NCBI GenBank assembly: GCA_022393335.1
Contig: JAJEKB010021269.1
Location: 315,358 to 379,357, forward strand
Direction: 5' to 3'
DNA length: 64,000 bases
Source: Macrotrachela quadricornifera
Taxonomy: Eukaryota; Rotifera; Eurotatoria; Philodinida; Philodinidae
The notes below the pieces were generated by a model. It worked only from the letters and a program-made list of their open reading frames with translations, was not told where the DNA came from and made no database searches. The position numbers were made by a program, and so were the translations under genes. Below are positions 1-11,620 of this stretch, one piece after another (the first letter of the stretch is position 1; each line of letters starts with the position of its first letter).

Positions 1-358
1 GTCTTCTGTTGGATAATGAAGTTTTTTTTTGTGGGGTACTTGGTTTTTATCAATTTTGAGGTTTTTCTGTAGTTTTCGCTCTTGGTATTTGGTAGGAAGA
101 ACTGTGTCGAGCGGCGTGTTTCTCAGAGTTTTATTGCGCGTGGTTCATTGTATTATTTATACGGCGGACATATAGGTAACTAAGGTGAATTTTTTTTAAT
201 CGGTGGATATGTATCGGTAAATTGTGGATGAGTTTTTATTGGCTGCTATTCTTTGCATTCCGATTGGTCGTCGTGGTAGCTTCACATCGATTTTTTAGTT
301 TGATTCAATAACAACTGACTGCTCAACAAACTCATGCCATAGATATTTAGATGATAAG
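1..358. other. Unannotated left edge
   Basis: I see no gene, RNA or repeat here. It is somewhat G/T-rich. I found no P-loop-encoding exon that would complete the GTPase fragment that follows, so either that exon lies outside the window or it is gone. Confidence 0.5.
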
Positions 359-745
359 ATGAATCAAGCATTAAAAATTTCTGTAACTGATACATCGGGA
401 GTCTGTTCTACACTTGATGAAGAAATAATTGAAACAATCCGATTAATGTTTGATCTTAATGCAGTCAAATACTATATATTCATTTTCACTCAAGAGGATC
501 AACTTGAGCCAAGTGATTTAATTCAGAAATGTGTGAAAAGATCAAGTCGAATACATTCTCTGATGCAGGAATATCACAAGTGTTATCTATCGATTAACAA
601 TAAGAATGTTGCAAAAGAAAAAATTAAAGAATTAATTGAAATGATCACAAAAAATGATAATAAATATTACACAAATATTGAGTATCAACGTATCGAACAA
701 CTGCGACAATTCAAAGGAAAACTTTTATTCATGAGCTTTTCTTGA
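359..745 (+). pseudogene. Truncated AIG1/GIMAP-type GTPase
   Basis: The 128-residue reading frame starts just before a DTSG motif (residues 11-14), which matches the G3 box (DxxG) of AIG1/GIMAP GTPases. It continues with an IFIFT-QED-QL stretch (about 40-49) where these proteins have the FTRxxDL G4 region. An NNKN motif (about 80-83) and a KYYTN segment near residue 100 are both typical of the family. The P-loop (G1) and switch I are absent. The spacing between G3 and G4 is about 30 residues, clearly shorter than in intact members, which points to an internal deletion. AIG1 proteins are membrane-associated GTP-binding scaffolds. Without the P-loop this product should not bind GTP normally. 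It could be the last exon of a gene starting outside the window, but the internal deletion makes a pseudogene or gene fragment more likely. Confidence 0.55.
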
Positions 746-2659
746 ATTGAACAATTTTGTGTAGAGAAAAAGATTTCAGAAGAAGTAGTAGCAAATGAAC
801 ATTTCCGACAAAGAAATGTATGCTCTTGTCATTTCATCTTCAAAGTCATCAGTTTCTATTAATTGTTTATTTATCTGTAGACTCAACATAAAAATGCATC
901 AAAACAACAATCATTTTTAACAGATGAACTGTATGCAGATGGAAAAAAGTATTGTCAAGTCTCTTAGATATTGAATGAAAGACAACGACGTCGTAAACGA
1001 CCTTAAACGGTTGCCGTTACAACTATCGTTTTCCTCCGGTTTTAAAGTATTATTACATCGAATTATAAAAGATATTTTAACGCGTGAATGCACATTATCA
1101 TATGAGACACTAGCAATACCTCTTGTTGATTTTTATCTTTTATTGCAAGGACACTATTTTGGAATATTAATCGAAGTTTTTCGGCTGTTATATACATGAA
1201 TCGAAAGTTCCTATTGAGACATTTTTAACGACATCACACATATTCTTTGAATCGATGTCTGTTTTATATTGTGTGATGATAAATACGTTCTCGATTATCA
1301 AACAATCGCGAAAAGTATACTTTTAGCATATTCTTCTTTCGTAGTATTTAGGTTGAGTTAATCATTACAAATCAATGCTATTATTATCTTTTCAAATATT
1401 CTCTTTATTTATTTATAATTAAATCTTTTTTACTTATTTTAGATCAAATAAAGTATCAAAAAAAATCGTAAGCATTAGATTTGTTTTAAATTTTAGATAG
1501 AATGAACTATTAAAAGAATAGTAAGTATTCTATTTATAAAAGCATTTTTTTTTCTTTAGCTAGATGCATCTTATTGTTACAAACAAGTGATAAGTATTAT
1601 TTTTATTTCCAAATATTTTGTTTTTTTATAACTTGCCGTTGTTCACCGGAAATGGCCTTAAACGGCGACGTTTCAAACGGCTTAAATGATGGAACTGTGT
1701 AGTGCCACCACCAGCCGACAATGATAAACTTAAAACATCATCTTCAGCCAACAAAAATTCTATCTCTCAAGATTCTGCGTATAGAACTCAATATACTCAT
1801 CAATCACTTTTGAGTCGTACAAGAAAGTCTGAATCGATGATATCCAACCTTTTTTGTATAGATTTATTTGCAATCAACACAAATAGAAATTTATTGAAAT
1901 AAATAAAATATGAACATAAGACTCAGAGACCGTATAGATCTCGAACCAATTCTTTACAGTCTGAGTGAAACAAAAACCGACTTATATGTAACACATTTTG
2001 GTATATTTTCGACTATAATAGATATTTCTATCAAAGGTTATAAGTTATTGTATCACAATAAAAATATCACAATTATTTCTATTTAAAAACACCTTCATCC
2101 CTCATCTTTATCACCGTATGATACTTTATGACAAATAATGATATATTCTAAAAGCTCCTGAAAATTTCTATCACTCTACTTATCTTTGTAATAATTTAAA
2201 TTCATACGGTATGTGAATAAACTGAGTACAGTGAAGAAAATATATTGCCCAAACACTCAAACCTTTGATTTGATCAGTGTTATCAAAATCAATGTTTGAA
2301 TTTTTTTTCTCACTATAAAATGATCTTTTTGCAAAGCAAATGGCACAGTCGGATAGAACGTTAAATTCTCTATTACTGTCTCCTACGCTGTCGCGAGAAA
2401 ATCTATTTATTGGTTGTCGATCATAATAGTTACGAACAAATAAGAAAAAGATGCGAACAGCGAAACATCAAATTACCGAATTTTCGTTCTTTTCTGTTTT
2501 TGTAATGAATCATTCATTGGAGAATAGGTACCTATTTATTTACCTTAAAAGAAAAGCTACAGGCGGTCTGTATTGCGATAGAACAAGAAAAAGAACGCAT
2601 TCGTATATTTTCGTTTATTTTCATTTACTGTTGGTCTTCGTACAGTACACATACACAGC
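746..2659. other. Intergenic, no clear gene
   Basis: AT-rich DNA. An open frame of 66 codons at 1702-1902 is Ser/Asn-rich, begins just after a possible acceptor (TGTAG) and could be a stray exon, but nothing supports it further. Two short segments sharing a CCTTAAACGG motif (near 1000 and 1653) flank about 650 bases and might be ends of a degraded repeat. The last 300 bases should hold the promoter of the reductase gene. Confidence 0.35.
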
Positions 2660-3843
2660 ATGCCGTTTGCACTAATTACACGTGAAAATAAGCAGCTTGT
2701 TATTGAAGAAATCGATGTAAGTAATCATGTTTTCTATCGAAGCATCGCAAAATACTTGATTTTTAAAAATTTTTTATAGCTTCCTAAATATGGACCTAAA
2801 GATCTGTTGATTAAAGTAACACATGCTGCACAGAATCCAACAGATTGGAAACATGTTCATTATGGATTGGCCAAACCAGGATCTATTGTTGGTTGTGATT
2901 TTGCTGGTGAAGTCGTCGAAGTAGGCAAAGAAGCTTCTGGTTAATATCTTAGTTGATTAATTCGAAAAAAAAGACTTTTACTATCATGATACTATTATTT
3001 AATTTAGGTAATTATACCAAAGGTGAACGTGTTGCTGGCTGTGTTCATGGTGGTCTCAATCCTGAACTCGGCATTCCTGGAGCCTTTTCCGAATATGTTG
3101 TTTTAGAAGCATCACTGGTTTTTCGATACCCATCGACGATGTCGCCAGAATCAGCCGCTACCATTCCTCTGGCTTCTGTCACGGCCGCTCTCGGTCTATT
3201 TCATGAGATGAACTTGCCTTTACCACCGACAAATTCTGGAATACCTTTTCTCGTTTGGGCGGGTAGTACAAGTGTTGGTCAATATGCTATTCAGTTAGCT
3301 AAGGCAGCCGGTTGTTTTGTTATTACTACTGCATCACCTGCTCGTCATCAATATTTAAAAGAACTTGGTGCTGATGTCTGTTTTGACTACAAGGATTCTA
3401 ATGTTGTTGCACAAATAAAAGAGGCAAGCAAAAACAATTTAGCTTATGCTATCGATTGCGTGTCAGAAAATGAATCAATTTCACAAGTATGTGCGGCACT
3501 GACAAATAACAGTTCACAAATAGTAAGTATTACACCAGGAACATCGGTTGACATGCCATCACATGTCAAAGAACGCCGAGTCTTAATGTACACCATTTTC
3601 GGACGCGAATTACACTTCTTTAACCAACTTATCAATGCTAAACCTGATGACAAGGAGTTTGCTGAAAAATTCTATAAGCTGCTTTCCGATGTCTTATTAC
3701 CTAAAGGTCTTTTAAAACCGAACAAAGTCACCAAGATTTCAGGTGGACTCAACGGAGTAGAAGATGGATTCAAACAGATGATGGAAAATAAGGTAGCAGC
3801 GGAAAAGTTGGTTTATACCTTAGCTGAAACCACCAAACAATAA
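2660..3843 (+). CDS. Medium-chain dehydrogenase/reductase, zinc-independent (enoyl-reductase/quinone-oxidoreductase-like)
   Basis: Three exons: 2660-2716, 2780-2939 and 3008-3843, separated by introns of only 63 and 68 bases with GT/AG ends. They join in frame to about 350 residues, the normal length for the MDR superfamily. The N-terminal half is a GroES-like fold with the conserved NPTDWK and GCDFAGEVVEVG segments. The Rossmann domain has an AGSTSVGQYAIQLAK-type dinucleotide loop (about residues 157-171). Zinc-ligand cysteines and the GHE motif of true alcohol dehydrogenases are absent, so an NADPH-dependent C=C or quinone reduction is likely. By memory of the family, the sequence resembles fungal trans-enoyl reductases of polyketide pathways more than animal zeta-crystallin. 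The start is the ATG that opens the MPFALIT exon. A poly(A) signal AATAAA lies at 3910. The substrate is unknown. Confidence 0.85.
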
Positions 3844-3962
3844 ATAAGACACGTAGCAAGAAAGATGATCATATTATCAGCTATTTTTTGTATTTTCTAG
3901 CCTTTACACAATAAAATGAAAAGAATAAATCAAAGACAGAAATACCACAATATTTTGTTTTC

Positions 3963-4264
3963 TTATACATCATCGTCACTAGAATGTTCGAAGTAATTGG
4001 TGTTTGCTACATTCATATTTTCATCACTGTCAATACTTGAACAATGAGTGCTGATATAATCTAATCGCTTGTAAACCATTTCTACTTTCGAATATTCAGG
4101 CAGATCAATTGTAAAACTACAGGTATGAGGTTCTAAAACACTTTAATTATATATCTCTCTCTCTTTCCAAACTAATATAGACTTGACTTACGTGGAAATG
4201 CTGCTTGATTGGCGTTATCGCTTTCCACACAAAATTTTCGTCTCCGTGCGATTACTAATAACAT
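3963..4264 (-). pseudogene. C-terminal fragment of a HERC2-like HECT E3 ubiquitin ligase
   Basis: Two short exons on the minus strand: 4264-4192, then 4132-3963, with a 59-base intron (GTAAGT donor, TTTTAG acceptor). They join to about 80 residues. The second exon starts with an HTC motif, the catalytic-cysteine region of HECT ligases, followed by LPEYS and a THCSSIDSDE tail. This matches the ending of HERC2-type HECT domains, where an NNCRSID-type segment and an acidic tail close the protein. Upstream of the first methionine the frame meets a stop after six codons, and I see no N-lobe. The roughly 300 residues needed for E2 binding are therefore missing. It is most likely a relic or a 3' exon pair of a broken gene. 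The assignment rests on the C-lobe motifs only. Confidence 0.5.
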
Positions 4265-5550
4265 TTTCTTTTCTTCTTCGTATTAACAGAAGGTTTTTCT
4301 TAACTTCTCTTTTACAAGTTTTAATATTTACATGAGAAACCAGGGTTGCCAACTAAACACCATTTGAAGTTTTAAGTCCATACTATGATAATTTTTGAAA
4401 ATACGGAACTTCTTATAGGATTCAGTCTTTGGAAAAAAAGGATTTCCTTTGAAAAGTGACGAAAATACGAGATTTTTCTTCTTTAGATGTTAATGAAATT
4501 TTTGATTAAAACAACTGTAGCTAGAATAAGGTGCAGTTTATAGACGCTAAAACAGAATGATTATTGTACTGATACATATATAGAAGTGGCTCTTCCAAAC
4601 ACACCACAATATGTCTCTTATCAGATTTCAATAAAACAAAAGAGAAATGTTTATAATTCCCAATAAAAAAAAATAAAAATAAAAAGTTTTACTGCTCTCG
4701 ATATTATATCTAACCTGCTTAGATAACGCACAAGTATCTGATGACTATAAACGTTTTCAAAGTGAACTTATGAGATTCTTTTAAAATATTTGTTTTTTGA
4801 ATTTTTCACATCGAAGGAGATAGAAAATACAGGATGAATCTAACTCCTGTAAATCGATCTTCTAGCAAGACTAAGTTACATTCTCTGATAGACTTCTGCC
4901 ATTTTTATAGATGTTTTTACAGTGAAATGTATTTTCAAAGAACTGGCCAATGAACCATTCTATCTGCCGACCTGAAACTGCTGAATTACAAATAAGATTG
5001 AGCTGGAAGATAATATATAATGAATTTTTTTGTATATTTTTTTTTAGAATGAACCAGAGTTAATCCAGTGTGGTCGACATTGAGAGAGGTATAGTGGTAG
5101 TTAAAAACCTTATTTTAGCTGATCCGATATTTAACATGATTTAATCTAAAATCTTCTGGCTTTCTTTGTTGGTTAGATTGTTTTCAAAATTATTATTTAC
5201 TTGTAAAAATGCTTTTTTGTGAAAAAATAAACATTTAATTGATCCTATTAGAACTTAAGATAGAATATTGTTTTTTTATATAAAGGAGGTGTTCTTCCAT
5301 CAGGTTTTCCAACAAAATTTTTCTATTTCAGAAACTAAGTTATATACCCCATTTCAAAATTAACAACTGACAGTCTTGCTAGAAATTTACAGTAATACTG
5401 TACCAATCAGAGTTCATCTGAATTAAACTTCAAATATTAGATAAGGTTTTAATACAATGACTATGATTTGAGAATTAAAATTTGTGCAATAAATCATCTT
5501 AATAAACAACAACAGAGATAGAGTACATGAAAAAGTAAAAAGTTCCTTTT
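4265..5550. other. Intergenic, no gene seen
   Basis: AT-rich sequence without long open frames on either strand. I found no repeat, RNA or conserved motif. Confidence 0.5.
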
Positions 5551-5946
5551 CTAGAAAAAATAATTGTATCGCCTATTAAAGAGAAAAAAAATATCACTGT
5601 TCAAGACTTTGTAAGTAGAAGAATTATTTAAACTGCATTGTTGTGCTGCTGTTTGATTATAACCACCATCCATATCATCATCTGGTCTAATAGAATTATC
5701 AATAAGTGTTGTTGATCTTTTGGTTTTTGATGTTGGTTGAAGATAAGCTTTTCTTTCTCTTGAAACAGGTTGTTTTATTGGTTTTTTAGTATATTTTTTT
5801 GTCTGGGGTATTGAAGTTAATTTAACTTTTTTTTTAGGAAATTTTAAAGATGTATCACTTAATGTATTTGTATTTGTTGAACTAAGATTTTTCTGGACAT
5901 TTCGACGAAAAATTGGACGTAAACTCGTTTCCGGATACGAAAGTTG
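5551..5946 (-). CDS. Possible exon, basic Thr/Lys-rich, unidentified
   Basis: On the minus strand 132 codons are open between a TGA (5947-5949) and a TAG (5551-5553). There is no ATG at its beginning, so it would have to be an internal or last exon. The translation is rich in Lys, Thr, Ser and Gln, includes a KFPKKKVKL run that looks like a nuclear-localisation or microtubule-binding basic patch, and later a DDDMDGGYNQTAAQQ segment. The third-position pattern and absence of stops in such AT-rich DNA suggest coding use, but I do not recognise a family. It might equally be the disordered tail of a gene whose other exons are lost. Confidence 0.3.
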   Translation of the reverse strand, partial: QLSYPETSLRPIFRRNVQKNLSSTNTNTLSDTSLKFPKKKVKLTSIPQTKKYTKKPIKQPVSRERKAYLQPTSKTKRSTTLIDNSIRPDDDMDGGYNQTAAQQCSLNNSSTYKVLNSDIFFLFNRRYNYFF

Positions 5947-6327
5947 TCAATGAATCAACCTGTTCTAACGTGATGATTCAAGATATGATTTTATCGATTG
6001 AGTGGGCCGAACCAAAAATTACTGTTTATTTATTAGCGATACGGCCCTAAAGAGACTGAATATTGTCTAGTACCTTGAGGTTATGTTAAGTCAATCTTCG
6101 CTCACACTAGAAGAATAGATCAGAAGCGTTGCCATCATGCGATCGCACATGATAGTAGAATACTATCATATCAACTATTAGAAATATAAGATTCCTTGGT
6201 CGGTACCTAGGAGAACTCAACCTGATTTTTCAACAACATTCATATCGGTTCTTTCATAACATTATCCATAGAAAATGATTCTCAAAATTCAAAAAAAATT
6301 TATCAGAAATAAACAATTATTTATCAA

Positions 6328-6832
6328 CTAGCGGTAGTACCCGGCGTTGCTCGGGAAATCTCCATGCTGAAAACTTAGTATGTCCGAAAACGACAGAAGA
6401 CATATAGAGGGCTTGTTTGTGACCTTTTCATCTATTATTACTGCATGTCTCCCCGTGCGTACACTTACGATCATTCTTAAATCGGATAATTCAGCAAATA
6501 GTATGCAGCGTGAGTGTCTTTCACTTAACTCATGCCTATTGCCAAATTTTATACTGACATCCAATGCAAAAAAACAGTGACAGTAAGAGGTGGATATTCC
6601 AATAATGACGACACATGCTCTGAAGTTTCTGAAAGATACGTAAAAACTGAAACATATCATAGCTTGTGTGAAATTTCACTCCAATTCTTCCGCCGGTTAT
6701 CCTAACCTCCTCTCGATCCTCCTCAGGACCCAAGAGTATATTATGAAAAACTTTGCACCGCTAGCTCGTGCAGTGTCCGAATGTATAAAAAACGGAAAAA
6801 AGACACAATTCTTTCTTTTTATATATATATTA
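6328..6832 (+). repeat. Dispersed repeat copy 1 (CCCGGCGTTGCTCGGG type)
   Basis: The copy begins with a short GC-rich hairpin sequence (around 6338-6356, CCCGGCGTTGCTCGGG) that stands out in AT-rich DNA. It ends with GTGTCCGAATG followed by an AT tract of repeated TA. I recall similar headers and tails in interspersed repeats of several invertebrates, but cannot assign the transposon class. Short open frames inside are not convincing genes. Confidence 0.5.
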
Positions 6833-7079
6833 TGAGTTATGAGAAATGCAATTTTATCTCACTTGTTGCCTTCTTCATTAGATGGATATTTTCATTCATA
6901 TAATTGTTCTTCATTTTACACATCCTGCCAGTCTTTTTCGAGTATCCTAAAATGTCCTGTGTACAATGGCAAAAAGCGTAGATTTTTATATATTTTCCTT
7001 CTTAAATTATTGAAGAAACAATCATATACACAAATAACCTGAAAAAGACACTTACTATAGTAAATCTAACAATAGGAGG

Positions 7080-7245
7080 AAGCAAATAGCTCCCTAAGTA
7101 AAAATTTTGGGTCGAAAACTACCCTATTGCTTTGCTCTGGTTAAGAGGGTATTCTGTGCAAAATTTCTTTGCATTTCCCCGTATTGTGTCCAAATGAATA
7201 GCGAATAGACAAACAGATAGACATTCTTTTATATATATATGGATT
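7080..7245 (+). repeat. Dispersed repeat copy 2, 3' part
   Basis: The segment shares the tail of the copy at 6328-6832: a GGGTATT...GCAAAATTT block, TGTGTCCAAATG, an AACAGATAGACA stretch and a terminal TA run. Only the 3' portion is visible. A third, more diverged piece (7340-7440) resembles the AATTTCAC...CCTCCTGACC part of copy 1. Confidence 0.45.
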
Positions 7246-8687
7246 AGAAATCTGCGGTTTTCACATTATGACCAAAGAATTATCGATACGAAATGATTCA
7301 TTTTAGAATCATAACAAATTCGCTAGATTTCATTGCGATATGGCTTTATAAAATTTCACCCAGATACCCCTCTCTACTTCCGCTAATGGTGACAGCACTC
7401 TCCTAAACCACCTCCTGACCAAGGAAAGCATCCTAAAAATTTTCGTAATTTTAGCTATTACAGCACATCTGAGTGAGATTTCATCAACACCCAAGAATGT
7501 TTTTATAGCAATCTTAACTGATATTTTCGAGGTTGCCACCTTGACATGAACATTAGTCTTTCTTGTTCTCTTTGTGGTTATCCTGATAAAAATCCACAAG
7601 CAAAAGTGTAGTTTATCGATATAAGATAAAAATCGATAAACAGAAGACATCAAGATGATAAAAGTATCAAAAAAGAAAAGCATGTTCACGATCATAAAGC
7701 GACTAGTGAATGAGGTAGATTGTAATGATGCTATAATTTTTGATTAAATTTTGCTCTGATGGAAAAATTTTTATTATTTTATATGCTACATCCATCAGAT
7801 ATGAAGCTCTCCATGATATTTTGAGGTATTATCATCACATTAATCTGAAAAAAAATCATAATTGTTGAATTTTGTCAGTTACTTATGCTTCATATCGATA
7901 AAAATCATGTACATGTTCAGCTACCTATTCATTTTTTTTTATATGAATTATGCTCTCTAAAAACGATCCTAAAATAACCTTCCTAGATTCCAGAAAGATT
8001 CAATAAAAAATTCTTTTCTTACAGAGCATGATTGATCTAACTTAGTTGTTAAATTATTTTCAATTAACTCCTTGAAGACGGGACTACTCTTGAAACAAGG
8101 ATGCCATATCGATAGTGCTATACTTATATACTGTGCAAGCATGAAATTTATCACTGCGCTGTAAAACACATCAAAATATTCATTACAAGCTGGTTTAGAA
8201 TCGAACGTATAAAAACGTCTCCCATCCCGAAGGAATTTAGCATCAAACAATTTCCAAAAACTTTCTATTCAAATTTTCTGACCAATTATTGCTTTTATTT
8301 GATATATTTTGTTTTAATTGTTGTACTTCTCGCCTATCTTTAAAGAGCACCATTAAATTAAATTTAAAATAATAACATAAATGTCTATAATAATTACCAA
8401 AGATACTTTTCATGATTAAATCTTAATTTTAATTTTGATATGTGCTATCATAAATACAAAGCAAAATCTACAACAAAACCTTTGACAACTTAAAATAAAT
8501 GCAACAGTTAAACTATCTACCTGGAATATTTTAATCCAATCAAAATTCAATGAGAAAAAAATACATTGAGGTTAGTTGAATTATATTAGTGCAATAAATT
8601 GATTTAAAAGAAAAGAAAGTAAAAACGAAAAATAAAATCAGAAAAAATGTTCGAAAAAGCAGTTTCAAAGTTCTCTGGCATATCAAT
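7246..8687. other. Intergenic with repeat debris
   Basis: Apart from the degraded repeat piece near 7340-7440 I see no supported gene. Open frames at 7330-7695 and 7969-8250 (minus) have no recognisable domain and look like chance frames. Confidence 0.4.
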
Positions 8688-9894
8688 TTAATCGCCTGCA
8701 ATACTAGTACAACCAGCTTCTACAACAGTAGGATGAAAAGTGTCATAGGTAACTTTTGGTATTGTGGCGCCATATTTAGTATACCAGTATATCGCGCCCA
8801 TTGTTGAGCTTCCAATTGGATCAAGTTTGTCTAAACCCAAATAATAACCAGTTCCCTTTTGAGTATACAGGATAATAGGAAAAATACCAGCAGCATCAAT
8901 TGCATTTCCAATCCAAGCATCTACAGTTACTGGTTCTATTTCACCTAAACTCCATTTATTTGTAATTGTCCATTCACCAGCATAGTCTAAGAATCGAGAA
9001 TTATAATTATAGACCTCACAATAGTAATTGCATGCAGTTGACCATGTACATGTCTTTGAAATAGCATCATAGAAATAAAAACCATCTTTGTTGAAGTAAT
9101 AGTTAGTAGAGCCTAAAGTAACAATAAGTAGTTGATAAGTATCATCCATGATCCATGTTGAATTTACGGTTATATTATTGGTTTGTGAAGCAAAGATACC
9201 ATATCCATAATTACTTGTCAATGGATTAGGTAATACATGAGCACTGAGATTTTTATTAGGACATTGATCACTACTGTTATTCTTACAGATTTTAAAATAG
9301 CCAGTAGATTGAATTGTAACTCCAGAACTAAATACATGGCGAGCTTTACCAAATGGAGGTTGATTATCCTTTAGATCATTTGGAGAAGGAAAAGGATCAC
9401 CAGAAAGAATAGTATCTATTGCATATAATTTACCATCTAAAACATTAATATGCATCACTACTAATTGTGTATTTGGTAGAACACGACATCCAGGAGCTAC
9501 ACCATTATATCCAGCTGGTGGACATTGATAACTCAAATTATAATTATCTATTTTACCCAATACAATTAATGCCCCAATTTGAGCACGGTATGTTGCATTT
9601 GTAGTTGGATCCTTATAAGTAGTATAATACGTAGTGGAACTTTTAAATTCATCCCAATTGAAGGTATAACAATTGTCAGAAACACTACCACTCGCAGCTG
9701 TATCCAATGTAGTTTGAACACAAGATGATGGAATTCGTTGCATGTAGAAAAGACTATCACATACAACTGAAAAACATAAAAAATTAAAGTAAGGAGATAG
9801 AAACTCTATGATTGAATAAATTTAACAAACCTGGTTCGATGACAAAAAGGAATGAAAGTATAAATACTACCAAGATGTTGGTCACAGGCATCAT
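8688..9894 (-). CDS. Secreted protein of unknown family
   Basis: Two exons on the minus strand: 9894-9831 and 9766-8688, with a 64-base intron (GTTTGT donor, TTTCAG acceptor). They join in frame to about 380 residues. The first exon encodes MMPVTNILVVFILSFLFVIE, a clear signal peptide. The remainder is an aromatic- and Cys-rich extracellular protein with several N-glycosylation sequons, a CPPAGYNG segment, and paired cysteines in a CTWSTACNYYC cluster late in the protein. No transmembrane segment follows, so secretion is expected. I do not recognise the family. The first of two tandem ATGs was chosen; the second is equally possible. Confidence 0.75.
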
Positions 9895-10960
9895 CGTCCT
9901 TTTAGTAAACCAAATCGTTATTTTTTATTGTATTAATTTATACTAATCTATAAAAAAAAAACAATCATCAAATAATAATAATACATATTTACTCCATTTT
10001 CTTTTCTTTTTCTCATCTTGTATAAATGAAACTGATCAAAGACTGAATAGTTTATAACTAATAAAGAATACAGCATAAGCAATTAAAGTTTTTTTTCCCA
10101 ATAATTAAAAATATCCGTCAACATGTTGCAGAATATAATTACGTTCAAATATATTCACTGTTTTTATAGATTGTTTCATAAGTGTCTTGTTTGTTTGAAT
10201 TGGCTCAAATTCAGTTTCGAAATTGAAAAAAAATAATTAAGAACAATGCGTTTCTCCACACGATGTTCAGAATTTTTTCTAATTAGGAATGTTTTTTTTT
10301 ACCTCGTCTTGCTTGTGAAAAACATACTATTTATCTAGTATCTTATAACTATCATAAGTAACACCTGTAATTTATAAAAAAAAAACTAGTAAATAATGAT
10401 AAAAAGCAAAAATGTGTATGTATAGATACATATCGAAAATTAATGGTAAACTGTTTGTACTCCAAGTTTGTCTCGAATAAAATAATCAAATCAGCGAATA
10501 ATGTATAAAAACAAAGAAATTATTCTAATATACGTATACGTTACGAACGACTGTGTAATCGTGCAGAACATACAGCACAAGGTAAAAAATATTTTTCTTT
10601 TATGTTAAGAAAGATTAGATAGAAATGTTTGTTTTGCTTTAATATATTGATTTATCCACGCGTTGTTACATAGAAGTGATAAAACTAACAAGCAAAAAGC
10701 AATAGGTAGAATCTTACTAATAAATCTATGTTAAATAAATAACAAACAGATTGGGATTATAAAGATGTAATATAATATTTAACTAACGAAAAATTGACGT
10801 CTTCAAGGCACTGTTTTCTTTGTCATAGAAAGGTGTGTTTTGTCTATCTACTTAGTTTTATTGTCGCGAGAGATAAACATTCGAATGTTAATGATCCTTT
10901 TGATAAATATCATTCAATAAATGATGACCGATGTCCTTATTTTATAATTGAGATGCAGAT
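9895..10960. other. Intergenic
   Basis: AT-rich spacer. The part near 9900-10100 would carry the promoter of the secreted-protein gene on the minus strand. No other feature is supported. Confidence 0.4.
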
Positions 10961-10963
10961 ATC

Positions 10964-11620
10964 TTGTCATCATCTGATTCAATTCCATTTGTGAATGTAA
11001 CTGATTTGAATCTATCAGCTACATTCTATACTAGTAATGATCAAATTGAAGTAACTTGGACATCACTATTGATTTCATTGGCATTTTATCGAAATTCTAA
11101 TTTTTACAGATATAAATTTCATTTATGTTTGATTAAAAGGAGAAACGAATCAAATACTTTTGTTCTGTTCTATTTATATAAGATGTATGTAATTATTTTG
11201 ATTATGAGTTTGTAGAAAAGAATAAAAAAAAAATGTCGTGATAAATGATCAATTTACGTCAGCCACTTGAATTTCGTTTATTATTCATGCAATCAATATT
11301 GTTCTGGCAACTATTCATTTATTGCTAAATCATCCGTTGTTCAATCACCATCACTCAAATGGTAAGTAATTGATACAACATTCATTTACATTGCATCGAA
11401 ATCCATTAACTACATACTTCGATCGTGTAGACATCGATAGAGATGGCTGATCATCAGTATTTTCGTTTATAAATCGATCAGAAAATGAAGATTCAGAAGT
11501 GACTCTGATTGCCTATAGAGATATGGGATTATATTACTGGTTCATCCAAGTACGAAATCAACAATTTATTCTCGAGGTATTAGTGCTTTGTAAGATGCAT
11601 TCATGACCCCGATAGGACCG
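10964..11620 (+). pseudogene. Possible decayed gene, unidentified
   Basis: Several short open stretches with protein-like composition follow each other. One includes NVTDLNLSATFY and IEVTWTS (10980-11080). Another reads through a VTLIAYRDMGLYYWF segment (about 11470-11620). They are broken by stops and frame changes. Donor-like TGGTAAGTAATT sequences occur twice (11359 and 11659). The pattern of VTWT and LYYWF suggests a beta-rich extracellular domain, but this is a guess. The segment may be non-coding. Confidence 0.22.

Noticed and set aside
985..1685. Element bounded by CCTTAAACGG motifs
   Set aside because: The two motifs are in the same orientation and the flanks do not form convincing terminal repeats.
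2953..3843. Reductase starting at the ATG at 2953
   Set aside because: The first 18 codons of that frame lie in the intron. Upstream exons supply the missing GroES-like half.
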